Assembly: GCF_002217755.1 (NCBI RefSeq)
Contig: NZ_BCFL01000016.1
Location: forward strand, 248,001-312,000
DNA: 64,000 nt
Source: Streptomyces hyaluromycini
GTDB lineage: Bacteria; Actinomycetota; Actinomycetes; Streptomycetales; Streptomycetaceae
Reading direction: 5' to 3'
Below the pieces are notes generated by a model. It had not been told where the DNA came from and made no database searches. It was given only the letters and a program-made list of their open reading frames with translations. Shown piece after piece: positions 34,344 to 45,007 of this stretch (position 1 is its first letter; each line of letters starts with the position of its first letter). Both the position numbers and the translations under genes were made by a program.

Positions 34344-35861
34344 ATGACGAACCCGACGAACCCGACGAGCACCACCGCACCACCGACCACCCCACCTCGG
34401 GCCGGGCGCCGCGAATGGACCGCACTCGGCGTGCTGATGCTTCCGCTGCTCCTGGTCTCGATGGACGTCTCGGTCCTCTACTTCGCCCTCCCGGCGATCG
34501 GCGCGGACCTGGCACCGAGCGGCACCCAGCAGCTGTGGATCCTCGACATCTACGGCTTCGTCCTGGCCGGCCTGCTGATGACGATGGGTGCGCTGGGCGA
34601 CCGCATCGGCCGCCGGCGTCTGCTCCTGTTCGGCGCCGCGGCCTTCGGCGGCGCCTCGCTGCTCGCCGCGTACGCGGACAGCGCCGGGACCCTGATCGCC
34701 GCCCGCGCGGTCCTCGGCATCGGCGGCGCGACCCTGATGCCGTCCACGATGGCCCTGCTGCGCACGATGTTCACCGACCCCGGCCAGCGCGCGAAGGCGA
34801 TCGGTCTGTGGTCCGGGGTGATGACCGGCGGGATCGCGCTCGGCTCGGTGATGAGCGGGATCCTCGTCGAGCACTTCTGGTGGGGCTCGGTCTTCCTGGT
34901 CAATCTCCCGGCGATGGCCCTGCTCCTGCTGCTCGGCCCGTTCCTGCTCCCCGAGTCGAGGAACCCCTCCCCCGGCCGCTTCGACTGGCCGAGCGTCCCG
35001 CTCTCGATGGCCGCCGTGCTCCCCGTGGTCTACGGCGTCAAGGAGATCCCCTCCGAGGGCTGGCACCCGCTCTACGTCGTCTCGGTCACCGTCGGCCTGC
35101 TCTTCGCCGCCCTCTTCGTCCACCGCCAGCGCACCACCGGCTCCCCGCTGATCCCGCCGGCCCTGCTGAAGGGCCACGGCTTCACCCCGGCGCTGGTCCT
35201 GAACCTCGTCGCCTCGCTCGCCATGATGGGCTCGGCGATCTTCACCACGCAGTATCTGCAGTCGGTCCTCGGGATGAGCCCGCTCGCGGCGGCGCTGTGG
35301 AGCCTGCTGCCCTCGGTGTTCATCGGGGTCGCCGGACCGGTCACGGCACAGCTGGTCCAGCGGGGCGCCGACCGGGGGTACGTCGTCGCGGGCGGCTTCG
35401 CGGCCATGGCGGCCGGGTTCGCGCTGCTCGCCCTGATCGGCACCGACTCGCTGTGGCTGGTGCTGACCGGGGCCGGTGTCCTCGCCTGCGGGATGGTCGC
35501 GATCGTGTCCCAGCTGACCGACCTCGCGCTGACCGGCGCACCGGTGGAGCGGGCCGGGACGGCGTCCTCGCTCCTTGAGACGGCCGCGGAGTTCGGCGGT
35601 GCGCTCGGCATGGCCGTGCTGGGCTCGATCGGTACGGCGGTCTACCACCACGAGATGCCGGCCACGGCCCCGGCCGGGGCCCGCGAGACGCTGGGCGGTG
35701 CGCTGGCGACGGCGAGCCGGCTGCCGGGGCCCGCGGGAGAGGCCCTGACCCGGACCGCACGGGAGGCGTTCACCGGCGGGATGCAGGGGGCGGCGATCGC
35801 GGGGGCGGTGCTGCTGACGCTGGCGGCGGTGGGAGCGGCGGCGACGCTGCGAAGGAGGTGA
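34344..35861 (+). CDS. DHA2-family MFS multidrug transporter (14 spans)
   Basis: 505 aa with about 14 hydrophobic segments. Family motifs: LLLVSMDVSVLYFALPAIGADL (span 1, motif D type), GALGDRIGRRRLLLFG (motif A) and RAVLGIGGATLMPSTMAL (motif B/C region). It resembles SmvA/EmrB-type proton-driven exporters of cationic drugs. The TetR gene is divergent 98 bp away. Transcription ends at a very strong hairpin 6 nt after the stop. Confidence 0.9.
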   Translation: MTNPTNPTSTTAPPTTPPRAGRREWTALGVLMLPLLLVSMDVSVLYFALPAIGADLAPSGTQQLWILDIYGFVLAGLLMTMGALGDRIGRRRLLLFGAAAFGGASLLAAYADSAGTLIAARAVLGIGGATLMPSTMALLRTMFTDPGQRAKAIGLWSGVMTGGIALGSVMSGILVEHFWWGSVFLVNLPAMALLLLLGPFLLPESRNPSPGRFDWPSVPLSMAAVLPVVYGVKEIPSEGWHPLYVVSVTVGLLFAALFVHRQRTTGSPLIPPALLKGHGFTPALVLNLVASLAMMGSAIFTTQYLQSVLGMSPLAAALWSLLPSVFIGVAGPVTAQLVQRGADRGYVVAGGFAAMAAGFALLALIGTDSLWLVLTGAGVLACGMVAIVSQLTDLALTGAPVERAGTASSLLETAAEFGGALGMAVLGSIGTAVYHHEMPATAPAGARETLGGALATASRLPGPAGEALTRTAREAFTGGMQGAAIAGAVLLTLAAVGAAATLRRR

Positions 35862-35867
35862 CCACAC

Positions 35868-35907
35868 AAACGCCGGACGGGCTGGTTTCCCAGCCCGTCC
35901 GGCGTTT
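35868..35907. terminator. Perfect 17-bp hairpin between MFS gene and serA
   Basis: AAACGCCGGACGGGCTG and its exact complement CAGCCCGTCCGGCGTTT flank a short loop (GTTTCC). It sits between two convergent genes and can act for both. Its right arm is the core of the 46-bp repeats at 17334-17517. Confidence 0.8.
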
Positions 35908-35930
35908 GAGGACAAGACGCAAGCCTTCCA

Positions 35931-35950
35931 GCCCACCGAGTCGGGTGGGC
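35931..35950 (-). terminator. Second hairpin at the serA end
   Basis: GCCCACC and GGTGGGC (7 bp, loop GAGTCG) lie 14 nt beyond the serA stop on the minus strand. Confidence 0.45.
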
Positions 35951-35964
35951 GGTTGGGCAAAAAA

Positions 35965-37554
35965 TCAGACGAGGTTCACCGATCGAGCGGACGTCGCCCC
36001 GATCTCCGCTTCCACCTCGGCCAGCACGCCGGAGCCAACCGTGTCATCGACGGTGAGAACAGCGAGCGCCTCGCCGCCCGCCACCGCCCGGGACACCTGC
36101 ATACCGGCGATGTTGATCCCGGCCTCCCCCAGGATGCGGCCGACGGTGCCGACAACACCCGGCCGGTCCTCGTACCGCAGCACCAGCAGGTGGTCGGCGA
36201 TCGCGAGGTCGACGTCGTAGTCGCCGACCGCGACGATCTTCTGGAGGTTCTTCGGCCCGGACAGCGTGCCGGAGACCGAGACCTCCTCGCCGTTGCCGAG
36301 GGTGCCGCGCACGGTGACGACGTTGCGGTGGTCGGCCGACTCCGAGCTGGTGGTGAGGCGGACCTCGACACCGCGCTCCTGCGCGAACAGCGGCGCGTTG
36401 ACGTACGACACCGTCTCGTCGACGACGTCCTCGAAGACGCCCTTGAGCGCGGACAGCTCCAGCACCTTCACGTCGTGCTGGGTGATCTCGCCGTAGACCT
36501 CGACGTCGAGGCGGACCGCGACCTCACCGGCGAGCGCGGTGAAGATGCGGCCGAGGCGCTCGGCGAGGGGCAGGCCCGGCTTGACGTCCTCGGCGATGAC
36601 ACCGCCCTGGACGTTGACCGCGTCCGGGACCAGCTCGCCGGCGAGGGCGAGGCGGACGGACCTGGCGACCGCGATGCCCGCCTTCTCCTGGGCCTCGTCG
36701 GTGGAGGCACCGAGGTGCGGGGTGCAGACGACCTGGTCCAGCTCGAAGAGCGGGGAGTCGGTGCACGGCTCCTTGGTGTAGACGTCGAGGCCGGCGCCGG
36801 CGACCCGGCCCTCCTTGAGCGCCGCGTACAGCGCCTCCTCGTCGACGATGCCACCGCGCGCGGCGTTGACGATCCGCACCGACGGCTTGACCTTGCGCAG
36901 CGCCTCGTCGCCGATCAGACCGACCGTCTCGGGGGTCTTCGGAAGGTGCACGGTGATGAAGTCGGCGACTTCGAGCAGCTCGTCCAGCGACAGCACCTTG
37001 ACGCCCATCTGGGCGGCGCGGGCGGGCTGGATGTAGGGGTCGTACGCGACGACCTTCATGCCGAAAGCGGACATGCGCTGCGCGACCAGGGCGCCGATGC
37101 GGCCGAGGCCGACGACACCGAGGGTCTTCTCGGCGAGCTCGACGCCGGTGTACTTGCTGCGCTTCCACTCGCCGTTCTTCAGCGCGGAGTTGGCCTGCGG
37201 GATGTGGCGGGCGCTGGAGATCAGCAGACCGCAGGCCAGTTCGGCGGCGGTCACGATGTTGGAGGTCGGGGCGTTGACGACCATCACGCCGGCCTTGGTG
37301 GCGGCGGAGACGTCGACGTTGTCCAGGCCGACGCCGGCTCGTGCGACGACCTTCAGCTTCTTGGCCGCGGCGATCGCCTCGGCGTCGACCTTGGTGGCGG
37401 AGCGGATCAGGATCGCGTCCACGTCGGCGATGGCGGGGAGCAGCTCGGCTCGGTCTGCTCCGTTGGTGTGCCGGATCTCGAAGTCCGGGCCCAGCGCGTC
37501 GACGGTGGCGGGCGACAGCTCTTCAGCGATGAGTACGACAGGTTTCGAGCTCAC
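35965..37554 (-). CDS. serA: D-3-phosphoglycerate dehydrogenase
   Basis: 529 aa from GTG 37554 (VSSKPVVLIAEEL) with GAGGA 5 nt upstream. It is the first enzyme of serine synthesis. Domain order: substrate-binding halves around the NAD domain with GVVGLGRIGALVAQ, RGGIVDEEALYAAL, VDVYTKEPC-type region and the catalytic CTPHLGASTDEAQEKAG. An intervening ASB domain (about 320-450) comes next, then an ACT domain (about 455-529, RYEDRPGVVGTVGRILGE), so it is the long, serine-regulated type known in mycobacteria. It follows ilvC on the same strand, but a terminator lies between the two. Confidence 0.93.
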   Translation of the reverse strand: MSSKPVVLIAEELSPATVDALGPDFEIRHTNGADRAELLPAIADVDAILIRSATKVDAEAIAAAKKLKVVARAGVGLDNVDVSAATKAGVMVVNAPTSNIVTAAELACGLLISSARHIPQANSALKNGEWKRSKYTGVELAEKTLGVVGLGRIGALVAQRMSAFGMKVVAYDPYIQPARAAQMGVKVLSLDELLEVADFITVHLPKTPETVGLIGDEALRKVKPSVRIVNAARGGIVDEEALYAALKEGRVAGAGLDVYTKEPCTDSPLFELDQVVCTPHLGASTDEAQEKAGIAVARSVRLALAGELVPDAVNVQGGVIAEDVKPGLPLAERLGRIFTALAGEVAVRLDVEVYGEITQHDVKVLELSALKGVFEDVVDETVSYVNAPLFAQERGVEVRLTTSSESADHRNVVTVRGTLGNGEEVSVSGTLSGPKNLQKIVAVGDYDVDLAIADHLLVLRYEDRPGVVGTVGRILGEAGINIAGMQVSRAVAGGEALAVLTVDDTVGSGVLAEVEAEIGATSARSVNLV

Positions 37555-37663
37555 GTGAGTCCTCACAGGTCCAATGCGGACGGCCGTCCCGACGGCCGCA
37601 GGCGGTGGAGGTTGGCTAGCCGCGTGGAGACGCACGACGCTGTGGGCCTGACGCGTATGTAGT

Positions 37664-37681
37664 ACGGCAGTGTAGTGCCGT
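37664..37681. promoter_or_regulatory. Inverted repeat upstream of serA
   Basis: ACGGCA and TGCCGT are perfectly complementary with a 6-nt spacer, 110 bp before the serA start. It is either an operator in the serA promoter or a small hairpin; no regulator is suggested. Confidence 0.3.
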
Positions 37682-37745
37682 GGCGGAGGGCGTCCTGCGC
37701 CTCTGCGGAAGGATCACCCGTCCGAGATTCGACGGGGCGGACAAC

Positions 37746-37772
37746 AGGGCCGGGGCAGCTCGCCCCGGCCCT
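37746..37772 (-). terminator. Terminator of the ilvBNC operon
   Basis: AGGGCCGGGGC and GCCCCGGCCCT (11 bp, loop AGCTC) lie 13 nt after the ilvC stop on the minus strand. It separates ilvBNC from serA. Confidence 0.8.
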
Positions 37773-37784
37773 GTCACCTGGGGC

Positions 37785-38906
<1,122 letters not shown>

Positions 38907-38924
38907 TCAAGCCTTGCTCAAGCC

Positions 38925-39449
38925 TTACGCAGATCGGTCGAGGGCGCGCAGCGACCGGTCGGTGATCGAACGGGCCCCGCGCCCGATCGCGATGGTGCCG
39001 GACTGCACCAGCTCCTTGATGCCGAACGGCTCCAGCATCTTGAGCATGGCGGTCAGCTTCTCGCTGCTGCCGGTGGCCTCGATGGTGACGGCCTCCGGGG
39101 AGACGTCGACGGTCTTGGCGCGGAACAGCTGGACGATCTCGACGATCTGGGAACGCGTCTCGTTGTCGGCGCGCACCTTCACCAGAACGAGTTCCCGCTG
39201 AACGGCCGAACCCGGCTCCAGTTCGACGATCTTGAGCACCTCGACGAGCTTGTTGAGCTGCTTGGTGACCTGCTCCAGCGGCAGGGCTTCGACGCTCACC
39301 ACGATCGTGATGCGGGAGATGTCGGCGTGCTCGGTGACCCCGACGGCGAGCGAGTCGATGTTGAAGCCGCGGCGGGAGAACAGGGCGGCGATCCGGGCGA
39401 GGATGCCCGGCTTGTTCTCCACCAGGACGGAGAGCGTGTGCTTGGACAT
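38925..39449 (-). CDS. ilvN: Acetolactate synthase small (regulatory) subunit
   Basis: 174 aa from ATG 39449. The N-terminal ACT domain has [18 protein letters not shown] and [14 protein letters not shown], the valine-binding feedback site. The C-terminal ALS-associated domain ends in [15 protein letters not shown]. It binds IlvB and gives valine inhibition. It starts 32 nt after ilvB. Confidence 0.93.
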   Translation of the reverse strand: MSKHTLSVLVENKPGILARIAALFSRRGFNIDSLAVGVTEHADISRITIVVSVEALPLEQVTKQLNKLVEVLKIVELEPGSAVQRELVLVKVRADNETRSQIVEIVQLFRAKTVDVSPEAVTIEATGSSEKLTAMLKMLEPFGIKELVQSGTIAIGRGARSITDRSLRALDRSA

Positions 39450-39481
39450 TTTCTTCTGCGTCTCTCTCTTACGTCTCTCGC

Positions 39482-41347
39482 TCAGTCGTCTTCGTTGTCG
39501 CCGAAGTCGGGGCGGACGTCCCGGGCGGCCAGGATCTCGTCGTTGGAGGTGCCGGCGGCGACCATCGGCCACACCATGGCGTCCTCGTGGACGATGAAGT
39601 CGACGACGACCGGGCGGTCGTTGATGGAGTTCGCCTCTTCGATGACCTTGTCGAGGTCGTCCGGGGACTCGCAGCGGATGGAGTAGCAGCCCATGGCCTC
39701 CGACAGCTTGACGAAGTCGGGGACCCGGGTGCCGCGGGCGTCCGGGTTGACGTCGTCAGGACCGGAGTGCAGCACCGTGTTGGAGTACCGCTGGTTGTAG
39801 AAGAGGGTCTGCCACTGGCGGACCATCCCGAGGGCGCCGTTGTTGATGATGGCGACCTTGATCGGGATGTTGTTCAGGGCGCAGGTGGTCAGTTCCTGGT
39901 TGGTCATCTGGAAGCAGCCGTCGCCGTCGATCGCCCAGACGGTCCTGCCGGGCTGGCCGGCCTTGGCGCCCATGGCGGCCGGGACCGCGTAGCCCATGGT
40001 TCCGGCGCCGCCGGAGTTCAGCCAGGTGGCGGGCTTCTCGTACTGCACGTAGTGCGCGGCCCACATCTGGTGCTGGCCGACGCCCGCCGCGAAGATCGTG
40101 CCCTCCGGGGCGAGCTGCCCGATGCGCTCGATGACCTGCTGCGGCGAGAGCGACCCGTTGTCGGGCAGGTCGTAGCCCAGCGGGTAGGTCTCGCGCCAGC
40201 GGTTGAGGTCCTTCCACCAGGCCGCGTACTTCGACTTGGCGGCCTCGCCCTGCTGGCCCTCGCTGTGCTCCTTCTGCACCGCCTGGACCAGGTCGGCGAT
40301 GACCTCGCGGGCGTCACCGACGATCGGCACGTCGGCGGCGCGGTTCTTGCCGATCTCCGCGGGGTCGATGTCGGCGTGGACGATCTTCGCGTACGGCGCG
40401 AAGCTGTCCAGCTTGCCGGTGACGCGGTCGTCGAAGCGGGCTCCGAGGGCGACGATCAGGTCGGCCTTCTGCAGCGCGGTGACGGCGGTGACCGCACCGT
40501 GCATGCCCGGCATTCCCACGTGCAGCGGGTGGCTGTCGGGGAATGCGCCGAGCGCCATCAGGGTGGTGGTGACGGGCGCTCCGGTGAGCTCGGCGAGGAC
40601 CTTGAGCTCGGCGGTGGCGTGCGCCTTGATGACGCCGCCACCGACGTAGAGGACCGGCCGCTTAGCGGAAGTGATCAGCCTGGCGGCCTCACGGATCTGC
40701 TTGGCGTGCGGCTTGGTCACCGGACGGTAGCCGGGCAGGTCCATCACCGGCGGCCAGGAGAAGGTGGTCTTCGCCTGGAGGGCGTCCTTGGCGATGTCGA
40801 CGAGGACCGGGCCCGGGCGGCCGGTCGAGGCGATGTGGAACGCCTGCGCGATCACCCGGGGGATGTCCTCGGCCTTGGTGACCAGGAAGTTGTGCTTGGT
40901 GATCGGCATGGTGATGCCGACGATGTCCGCCTCCTGGAAGGCGTCCGTGCCGATCGAGGAGGACGCGACCTGCCCGGTGATCGCCACGAGCGGCACCGAG
41001 TCCATGTGCGCGTCGGCGATCGGCGTCACCAGGTTGGTGGCGCCCGGTCCCGAGGTCGCCATGCAGACGCCGACCTTGCCGGTGGCCTGCGCATAACCGG
41101 TGGCCGCGTGCCCGGCGCCCTGCTCGTGCCGGCACAGGACGTGGCGCACCCGGGTGGAGTCCATCAGCGGGTCGTAGGCGGGCAGGATCGCGCCACCGGG
41201 GATGCCGAATACCGTGTCAGCGCCGACCTCCTCAAGCGAGCGGATGAGGGACTTCGCACCCGTGACGTGCTCGACGGGCGCGGACTGCTGTCCTCCGGAA
41301 CGGGGCCGCGGCTGCGGATGGTGGGCCCCGGTGGCCTGCTCGGTCAT
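39482..41347 (-). CDS. ilvB: Acetolactate synthase large (catalytic) subunit
   Basis: 621 aa from ATG 41347; an ATG two codons upstream has a poorer spacing to GAGAAGAG. This ThDP enzyme makes acetolactate or acetohydroxybutyrate from pyruvate. Marks: [15 protein letters not shown], the catalytic Glu in [32 protein letters not shown], the FAD/quinone-like region in the middle, and the ThDP-Mg motif [12 protein letters not shown]...NN. The first 35 residues (Pro/Gln-rich) are an extension common in actinobacteria. A leader peptide and attenuator lie in its untranslated region. Confidence 0.94.
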   Translation of the reverse strand: MTEQATGAHHPQPRPRSGGQQSAPVEHVTGAKSLIRSLEEVGADTVFGIPGGAILPAYDPLMDSTRVRHVLCRHEQGAGHAATGYAQATGKVGVCMATSGPGATNLVTPIADAHMDSVPLVAITGQVASSSIGTDAFQEADIVGITMPITKHNFLVTKAEDIPRVIAQAFHIASTGRPGPVLVDIAKDALQAKTTFSWPPVMDLPGYRPVTKPHAKQIREAARLITSAKRPVLYVGGGVIKAHATAELKVLAELTGAPVTTTLMALGAFPDSHPLHVGMPGMHGAVTAVTALQKADLIVALGARFDDRVTGKLDSFAPYAKIVHADIDPAEIGKNRAADVPIVGDAREVIADLVQAVQKEHSEGQQGEAAKSKYAAWWKDLNRWRETYPLGYDLPDNGSLSPQQVIERIGQLAPEGTIFAAGVGQHQMWAAHYVQYEKPATWLNSGGAGTMGYAVPAAMGAKAGQPGRTVWAIDGDGCFQMTNQELTTCALNNIPIKVAIINNGALGMVRQWQTLFYNQRYSNTVLHSGPDDVNPDARGTRVPDFVKLSEAMGCYSIRCESPDDLDKVIEEANSINDRPVVVDFIVHEDAMVWPMVAAGTSNDEILAARDVRPDFGDNEDD

Positions 41348-41427
41348 CGGCATTCTCTTCTCGATGCTGAGGGTTTTTGCGAGGTTCGTACGGATTTCTG
41401 CTGCCGTACGTCTGGTGCTGGTGCAAC

Positions 41428-41461
41428 AAAAAACCCCTCGTGCCAAAAGGCAAGCGAGGGG
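41428..41461 (-). terminator. Attenuator terminator upstream of ilvB
   Basis: On the minus strand CCCCTCGCTTGCC pairs with GGCACGAGGGG around TTTT, followed by six T (41433-41428). It lies between the leader peptide stop and ilvB and so can be switched by translation of the leader. Confidence 0.88.
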
Positions 41462-41515
41462 AGCGCGCCGGTGTGGTCGCTGGGGATTCCGGATCGTCCT
41501 CCGGTGGGTCCCAGC

Positions 41516-41557
41516 TCAGCCGACGCGCTGTCCAAGTACGAGAATTCGGGTGCGCAT
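41516..41557 (-). CDS. ilvBNC leader peptide (13 aa)
   Basis: ATG 41557 reads MRTRILVLGQRVG and then TGA. The run Ile-Leu-Val-Leu is what a branched-chain attenuator needs. GGGGGAGGG lies about 8 nt upstream. The stop is 54 nt before the terminator hairpin. This matches leader peptides I remember for ilvB in other Streptomyces. Confidence 0.85.
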   Translation of the reverse strand: MRTRILVLGQRVG

Positions 41558-41590
41558 GAGACTGACCCTCCCCCTGACGCGCACCACGTG

Positions 41591-44500
41591 TCAAGTGGGT
41601 GGGACGGGAGTCTCATTATGTGAGCGAAGGGCACTACCGCCTCCGAGCACCGCGGGTACACCGGCGGGGACACCACTGGTGTACACCCCCGAGCCGCCGC
41701 CCGCGAACGCCGGCTCGGCCGGTGCGTGCGGAACGGGATAGTGGCCGGAACCGAGCGCCCGGCGCAGCCGGTACTCGTCCACCGGGCCGGAGAAGGCCAT
41801 GCCCATCCCGTGCGTGCACCCCATCGCGCGGAGCGCCGTGACCTGCTCGGGCAGGTCCACGCCCTCGGCCACCGACTGGAGGCCGAGATCGCAGGCGATC
41901 CGCAGCAGCCCGCTGGTGATCTTGTGCAGCCGGGCCGACTCGACGACCCCCTCGACCAGACCGCGGTCGAGCTTGAGCACGTCGACGGGGAGCTTGCGGA
42001 GGGCCGTGATCGCCGCGTAGCCGCTGCCGAAGCCGTCCAGCGCGATCCGGACACCGTGCCGGCCGAGCGCGGTCAGCCGCCGCTCCAGCTCGTCCAGCGG
42101 GACTCTGGGGTCGGTGTCGGACAGCTCCAGGACCAGCGCCCCCGAGGGCAGCCCGTACCGGGTGAGCAGGGCCTCCACGGAGCTCAGCGGCGAGGACCGG
42201 TCGAGCAGCCGCCGGGCGGACGTCCGGACGGCGACCGGCACCACGAGCCCGCCCGCGGCCCGCTCGGCGGCCTGCTCGACCGCCTCCTGGAGGATCCAGC
42301 GGTCCAGCTCGGAGGTCTTGTCGCTGTCCTCGGCCACCCGTAGGAACTCGGCCGGCGTGAACAGCACCCCCTGCGAGGAGCGCCAGCGCGCCTGCGCGGA
42401 GACCGATTCGATCCGGCCGTCCTCCAGGCACACCACGGGCTGGTGCAGCAGCGCGAACTCGCCGTCGTGCAGAGCGGCCCGCAGCCGGGTGGCCAGTTCC
42501 GCCTTGCGTACGACGTCCTGCTGCATCTGCGGCTTGTACAGCTTGACGCAGCCCTTTCCGGACGACTTGGCGCGGTACATCGCCAGGTCGGCGTTGCGCA
42601 GCAGCTCACCCGCGCCGAGACCCGGTTCGGCGAAGGCGACACCGATGGACGCGTTGACACGGACATCGTTGCCGTCAATGGCGTACGGCTGGGAGAGGGT
42701 CGTCCTGAGGCGGTCGGCGAGCTCCAGGATGTGCCGCTCCCGGGCACTGCGGTCACGGGTGCCGTCACCGACGATCAGCGCCGCGAACTCGTCGCCGCCC
42801 AGCCGGGACGCGGTGTCGCCGTGGCGGACCGTGCCCTGGAGTCTGCGCGCGGCCTGGACGAGCAGTTCGTCGCCGGCCTGGTGCCCGATCGTGTCGTTGA
42901 CGGCCTTGAACCCGTCCAGGTCGATGAAGAGCACCGCCGTGTTCCGCAGGGCCGGGCCCCGGTCGGAGGAGCGGCGGCCGGACAGGGCCTGCTGCACGCG
43001 CCGGGTGAACAGGGCGCGGTTGGGCAGGTCGGTGAGCGGGTCGTGCTCGGCGTTGTGCTGGAGCTGCGCCTGCAGGCGCACTCTTTCGGTCACGTCCCGG
43101 CTGTTGAAGATGAGGCCGCCGTGGTGGCGGTTGACGGTGGACTCGACGTTGAGCCAGCCGCCCTCGCCGGAGCGGAACCGGCACTCGATGCGGGTGGTCG
43201 GTTCGTCCTGGGAACTGGCGGCGAGGAAGCGGCGCACCTCGTGCACCACGCAGCCCAGGTCCTCCGGGTGGATGAGGTTGGCCAGTTCCGAGCCCACGAT
43301 GTCCTCGGCCGGGCGTCCGTAGACCCCGGCGGCGGCCGGGGAGACGTACCGGAGGATGCCGTTGGGCGCGGCGATCATGATGACGTCGCTGGAGCCCTGC
43401 ACCAGGGAGCGGAAGTGGTTCTCCTGCTGCGCCAGTTCCTGGGTGAGGGTGATGTTGTCGAGCAGCATGATGCCCTGGCGCACGACGAGCGCGAGGACCA
43501 CACAGCCGGCGGTGATCAGGACGACGTGGTCCGGACTGCGGCCGTTCAGCACGTTGTAGAGGATGCCCAGGGTGCACACGGCGGCGGCCAGGTACGGGGT
43601 GAGCGCGGCCAGCGAGCCGGTGATCGGCCGGCCCGCCGGGTAACGGCTGTGATCGCCTCCCGGCGCGGGCGCGGGCGGCTGCTTGGGCGCCGCGGCCCGG
43701 CCGCCGGGCACGTGCTCGTGGACCACGCGCGTGTGCCCGTCGGGATCCTGGGCGCCCGTCGCCCGGGGTGCGGCCCAGGGGGCGTACGCGAGCAGCAGCG
43801 AGCCGGCGAACCAGCCCGCGTCCAGCAGCTGGCCGGAGCGGTAACTGCTGTGCAGCAGCGGCGAGGTGAACAGGGCGTCGCACATCACGGTCAGGGCGAG
43901 GGCGCCGATCGCGGTGTTCACCGCGGTGCGGTTGCCCGGCGAGCGCCTGAAGTGCAGCGCGAGCACCATGCTGACCAGGGCGATGTCCAGCAGCGGGTAC
44001 GCCAGCGAGAGCGCGGTGTGCGCGACGCTGGGCCCGTCGAACCGGGCGGCCTGGGCGAGCGCGAGGCTCCACGACAGGGTGAGCAGCGAGCCGCCGATCA
44101 GCCACGCGTCCAGCGCCAGGCAGATCCAGCCGGCCTTGGTCACCGGCCGCTTGGCCAGCACCAGCAGACCGACGATGGCGGGCGGCGCGAAGCACAGGAA
44201 GAACAGGTCGGCGTAGCTGGGGCTGGGTACCGGCCGCTGGAGCACGACCTCGTACCACCCCCAGACCGCGTTGCCCAGGGCCGCCATCGCCGAGGAGAGG
44301 GCGAACAGCAGCCAGGCGGGTCGAAAGCGGACCCGCGGCGAGCGGGCGTACAGGAAGCACGACACGGCGGCGGTGCCGGCGGCCGCGGTCAGACCGAAGT
44401 CGCCCATGAACAGGGCGATCTGGTTCGAGCCCCAGTCGAACGCGGAACCGACGGCGTATCCCGCGCAGAGCAGGGCCAGGACGAGTTGGCGGACCACGCC

Positions 44501-44785
44501 GGTCCCGCCGCCGGTGACCGGCGGCCGGGGGTGCGGCATCCCCGCCGGAGGCTGTGCCCGCAGCGCTCCGGGGAGGGTGGTCGTCACAGGCGTCGGCGCT
44601 GTCACCGGACCCTCCCGGTCCGCGCCGTTCCCGGGTCCCTCGGGTCCCGGTGCGCTGGGTGCGCATGCCTCTTGCGGGCGCTGTGCCTGCGGTGGTGGTG
44701 ATGGCTGGTGTGGTGGCCGCGTCTGCGCGCAGCTGTGCGCCAGGGTCGCCGCCGGCGGCTCCGCCGCGTCGGATCGTTCGTCCAT
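41591..44785 (-). CDS. Membrane PAS-GGDEF protein with degenerate EAL domain
   Basis: 1064 aa from ATG 44785. A Pro-rich cytoplasmic head is followed by about ten membrane spans (about 100-440), a PAS domain (about 450-570, FRSLVQGSSDVIMIAAPNG), GGDEF (about 580-745) and EAL (about 755-1010). The diguanylate cyclase signature is intact (SRLGGDEFAAL, about 662), with DLDGFKAVNDTIGH before it. In the EAL domain the Glu-Ala-Leu triplet is Ser796-Ala-Gln (SVSAQARW), and the usual DDFGTG reads DGFGSG. Phosphodiesterase activity is therefore unlikely, while c-di-GMP synthesis is possible. The 222-bp gap upstream (44786-45007) holds no gene. Its 3' end overlaps the ilvB promoter region. Confidence 0.88.
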   Translation of the reverse strand: MDERSDAAEPPAATLAHSCAQTRPPHQPSPPPQAQRPQEACAPSAPGPEGPGNGADREGPVTAPTPVTTTLPGALRAQPPAGMPHPRPPVTGGGTGVVRQLVLALLCAGYAVGSAFDWGSNQIALFMGDFGLTAAAGTAAVSCFLYARSPRVRFRPAWLLFALSSAMAALGNAVWGWYEVVLQRPVPSPSYADLFFLCFAPPAIVGLLVLAKRPVTKAGWICLALDAWLIGGSLLTLSWSLALAQAARFDGPSVAHTALSLAYPLLDIALVSMVLALHFRRSPGNRTAVNTAIGALALTVMCDALFTSPLLHSSYRSGQLLDAGWFAGSLLLAYAPWAAPRATGAQDPDGHTRVVHEHVPGGRAAAPKQPPAPAPGGDHSRYPAGRPITGSLAALTPYLAAAVCTLGILYNVLNGRSPDHVVLITAGCVVLALVVRQGIMLLDNITLTQELAQQENHFRSLVQGSSDVIMIAAPNGILRYVSPAAAGVYGRPAEDIVGSELANLIHPEDLGCVVHEVRRFLAASSQDEPTTRIECRFRSGEGGWLNVESTVNRHHGGLIFNSRDVTERVRLQAQLQHNAEHDPLTDLPNRALFTRRVQQALSGRRSSDRGPALRNTAVLFIDLDGFKAVNDTIGHQAGDELLVQAARRLQGTVRHGDTASRLGGDEFAALIVGDGTRDRSARERHILELADRLRTTLSQPYAIDGNDVRVNASIGVAFAEPGLGAGELLRNADLAMYRAKSSGKGCVKLYKPQMQQDVVRKAELATRLRAALHDGEFALLHQPVVCLEDGRIESVSAQARWRSSQGVLFTPAEFLRVAEDSDKTSELDRWILQEAVEQAAERAAGGLVVPVAVRTSARRLLDRSSPLSSVEALLTRYGLPSGALVLELSDTDPRVPLDELERRLTALGRHGVRIALDGFGSGYAAITALRKLPVDVLKLDRGLVEGVVESARLHKITSGLLRIACDLGLQSVAEGVDLPEQVTALRAMGCTHGMGMAFSGPVDEYRLRRALGSGHYPVPHAPAEPAFAGGGSGVYTSGVPAGVPAVLGGGSALRSHNETPVPPT
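41615..41620 (-). promoter_or_regulatory. Possible -10 box for ilvBNC
   Basis: CATAAT on the minus strand would start the transcript about 50 nt before the leader peptide. It lies within the last codons of the upstream GGDEF gene. A TTGACA at 41594-41589 is also present but has no suitable -10 at 17 nt. Confidence 0.4.
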
Positions 44786-45007
44786 AGGCCGTGCATCGCC
44801 CGTCGCCCCCCTCACAAATCTGAAATGTCCATCCCCGGCGCCGAACGGTGCACGGCGCAGCCCCTTCCGGGACGATACACCAGTCTCGTCACTCAGGGAC
44901 ATAGCTTCTCTACGCTCCGTGACGATCGGCGACTATGCGCGCACGCACCGCGCCCGGAAGGTTGCGGACCGTACCGGAAGCGGATTACACGCGTATTGCC
45001 GCGATGG

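Noticed and set aside
41589..41594. TTGACA as the -35 box of the ilvB promoter
   Set aside because: No -10-like sequence lies 16-19 nt downstream; the next candidate would be too far away.
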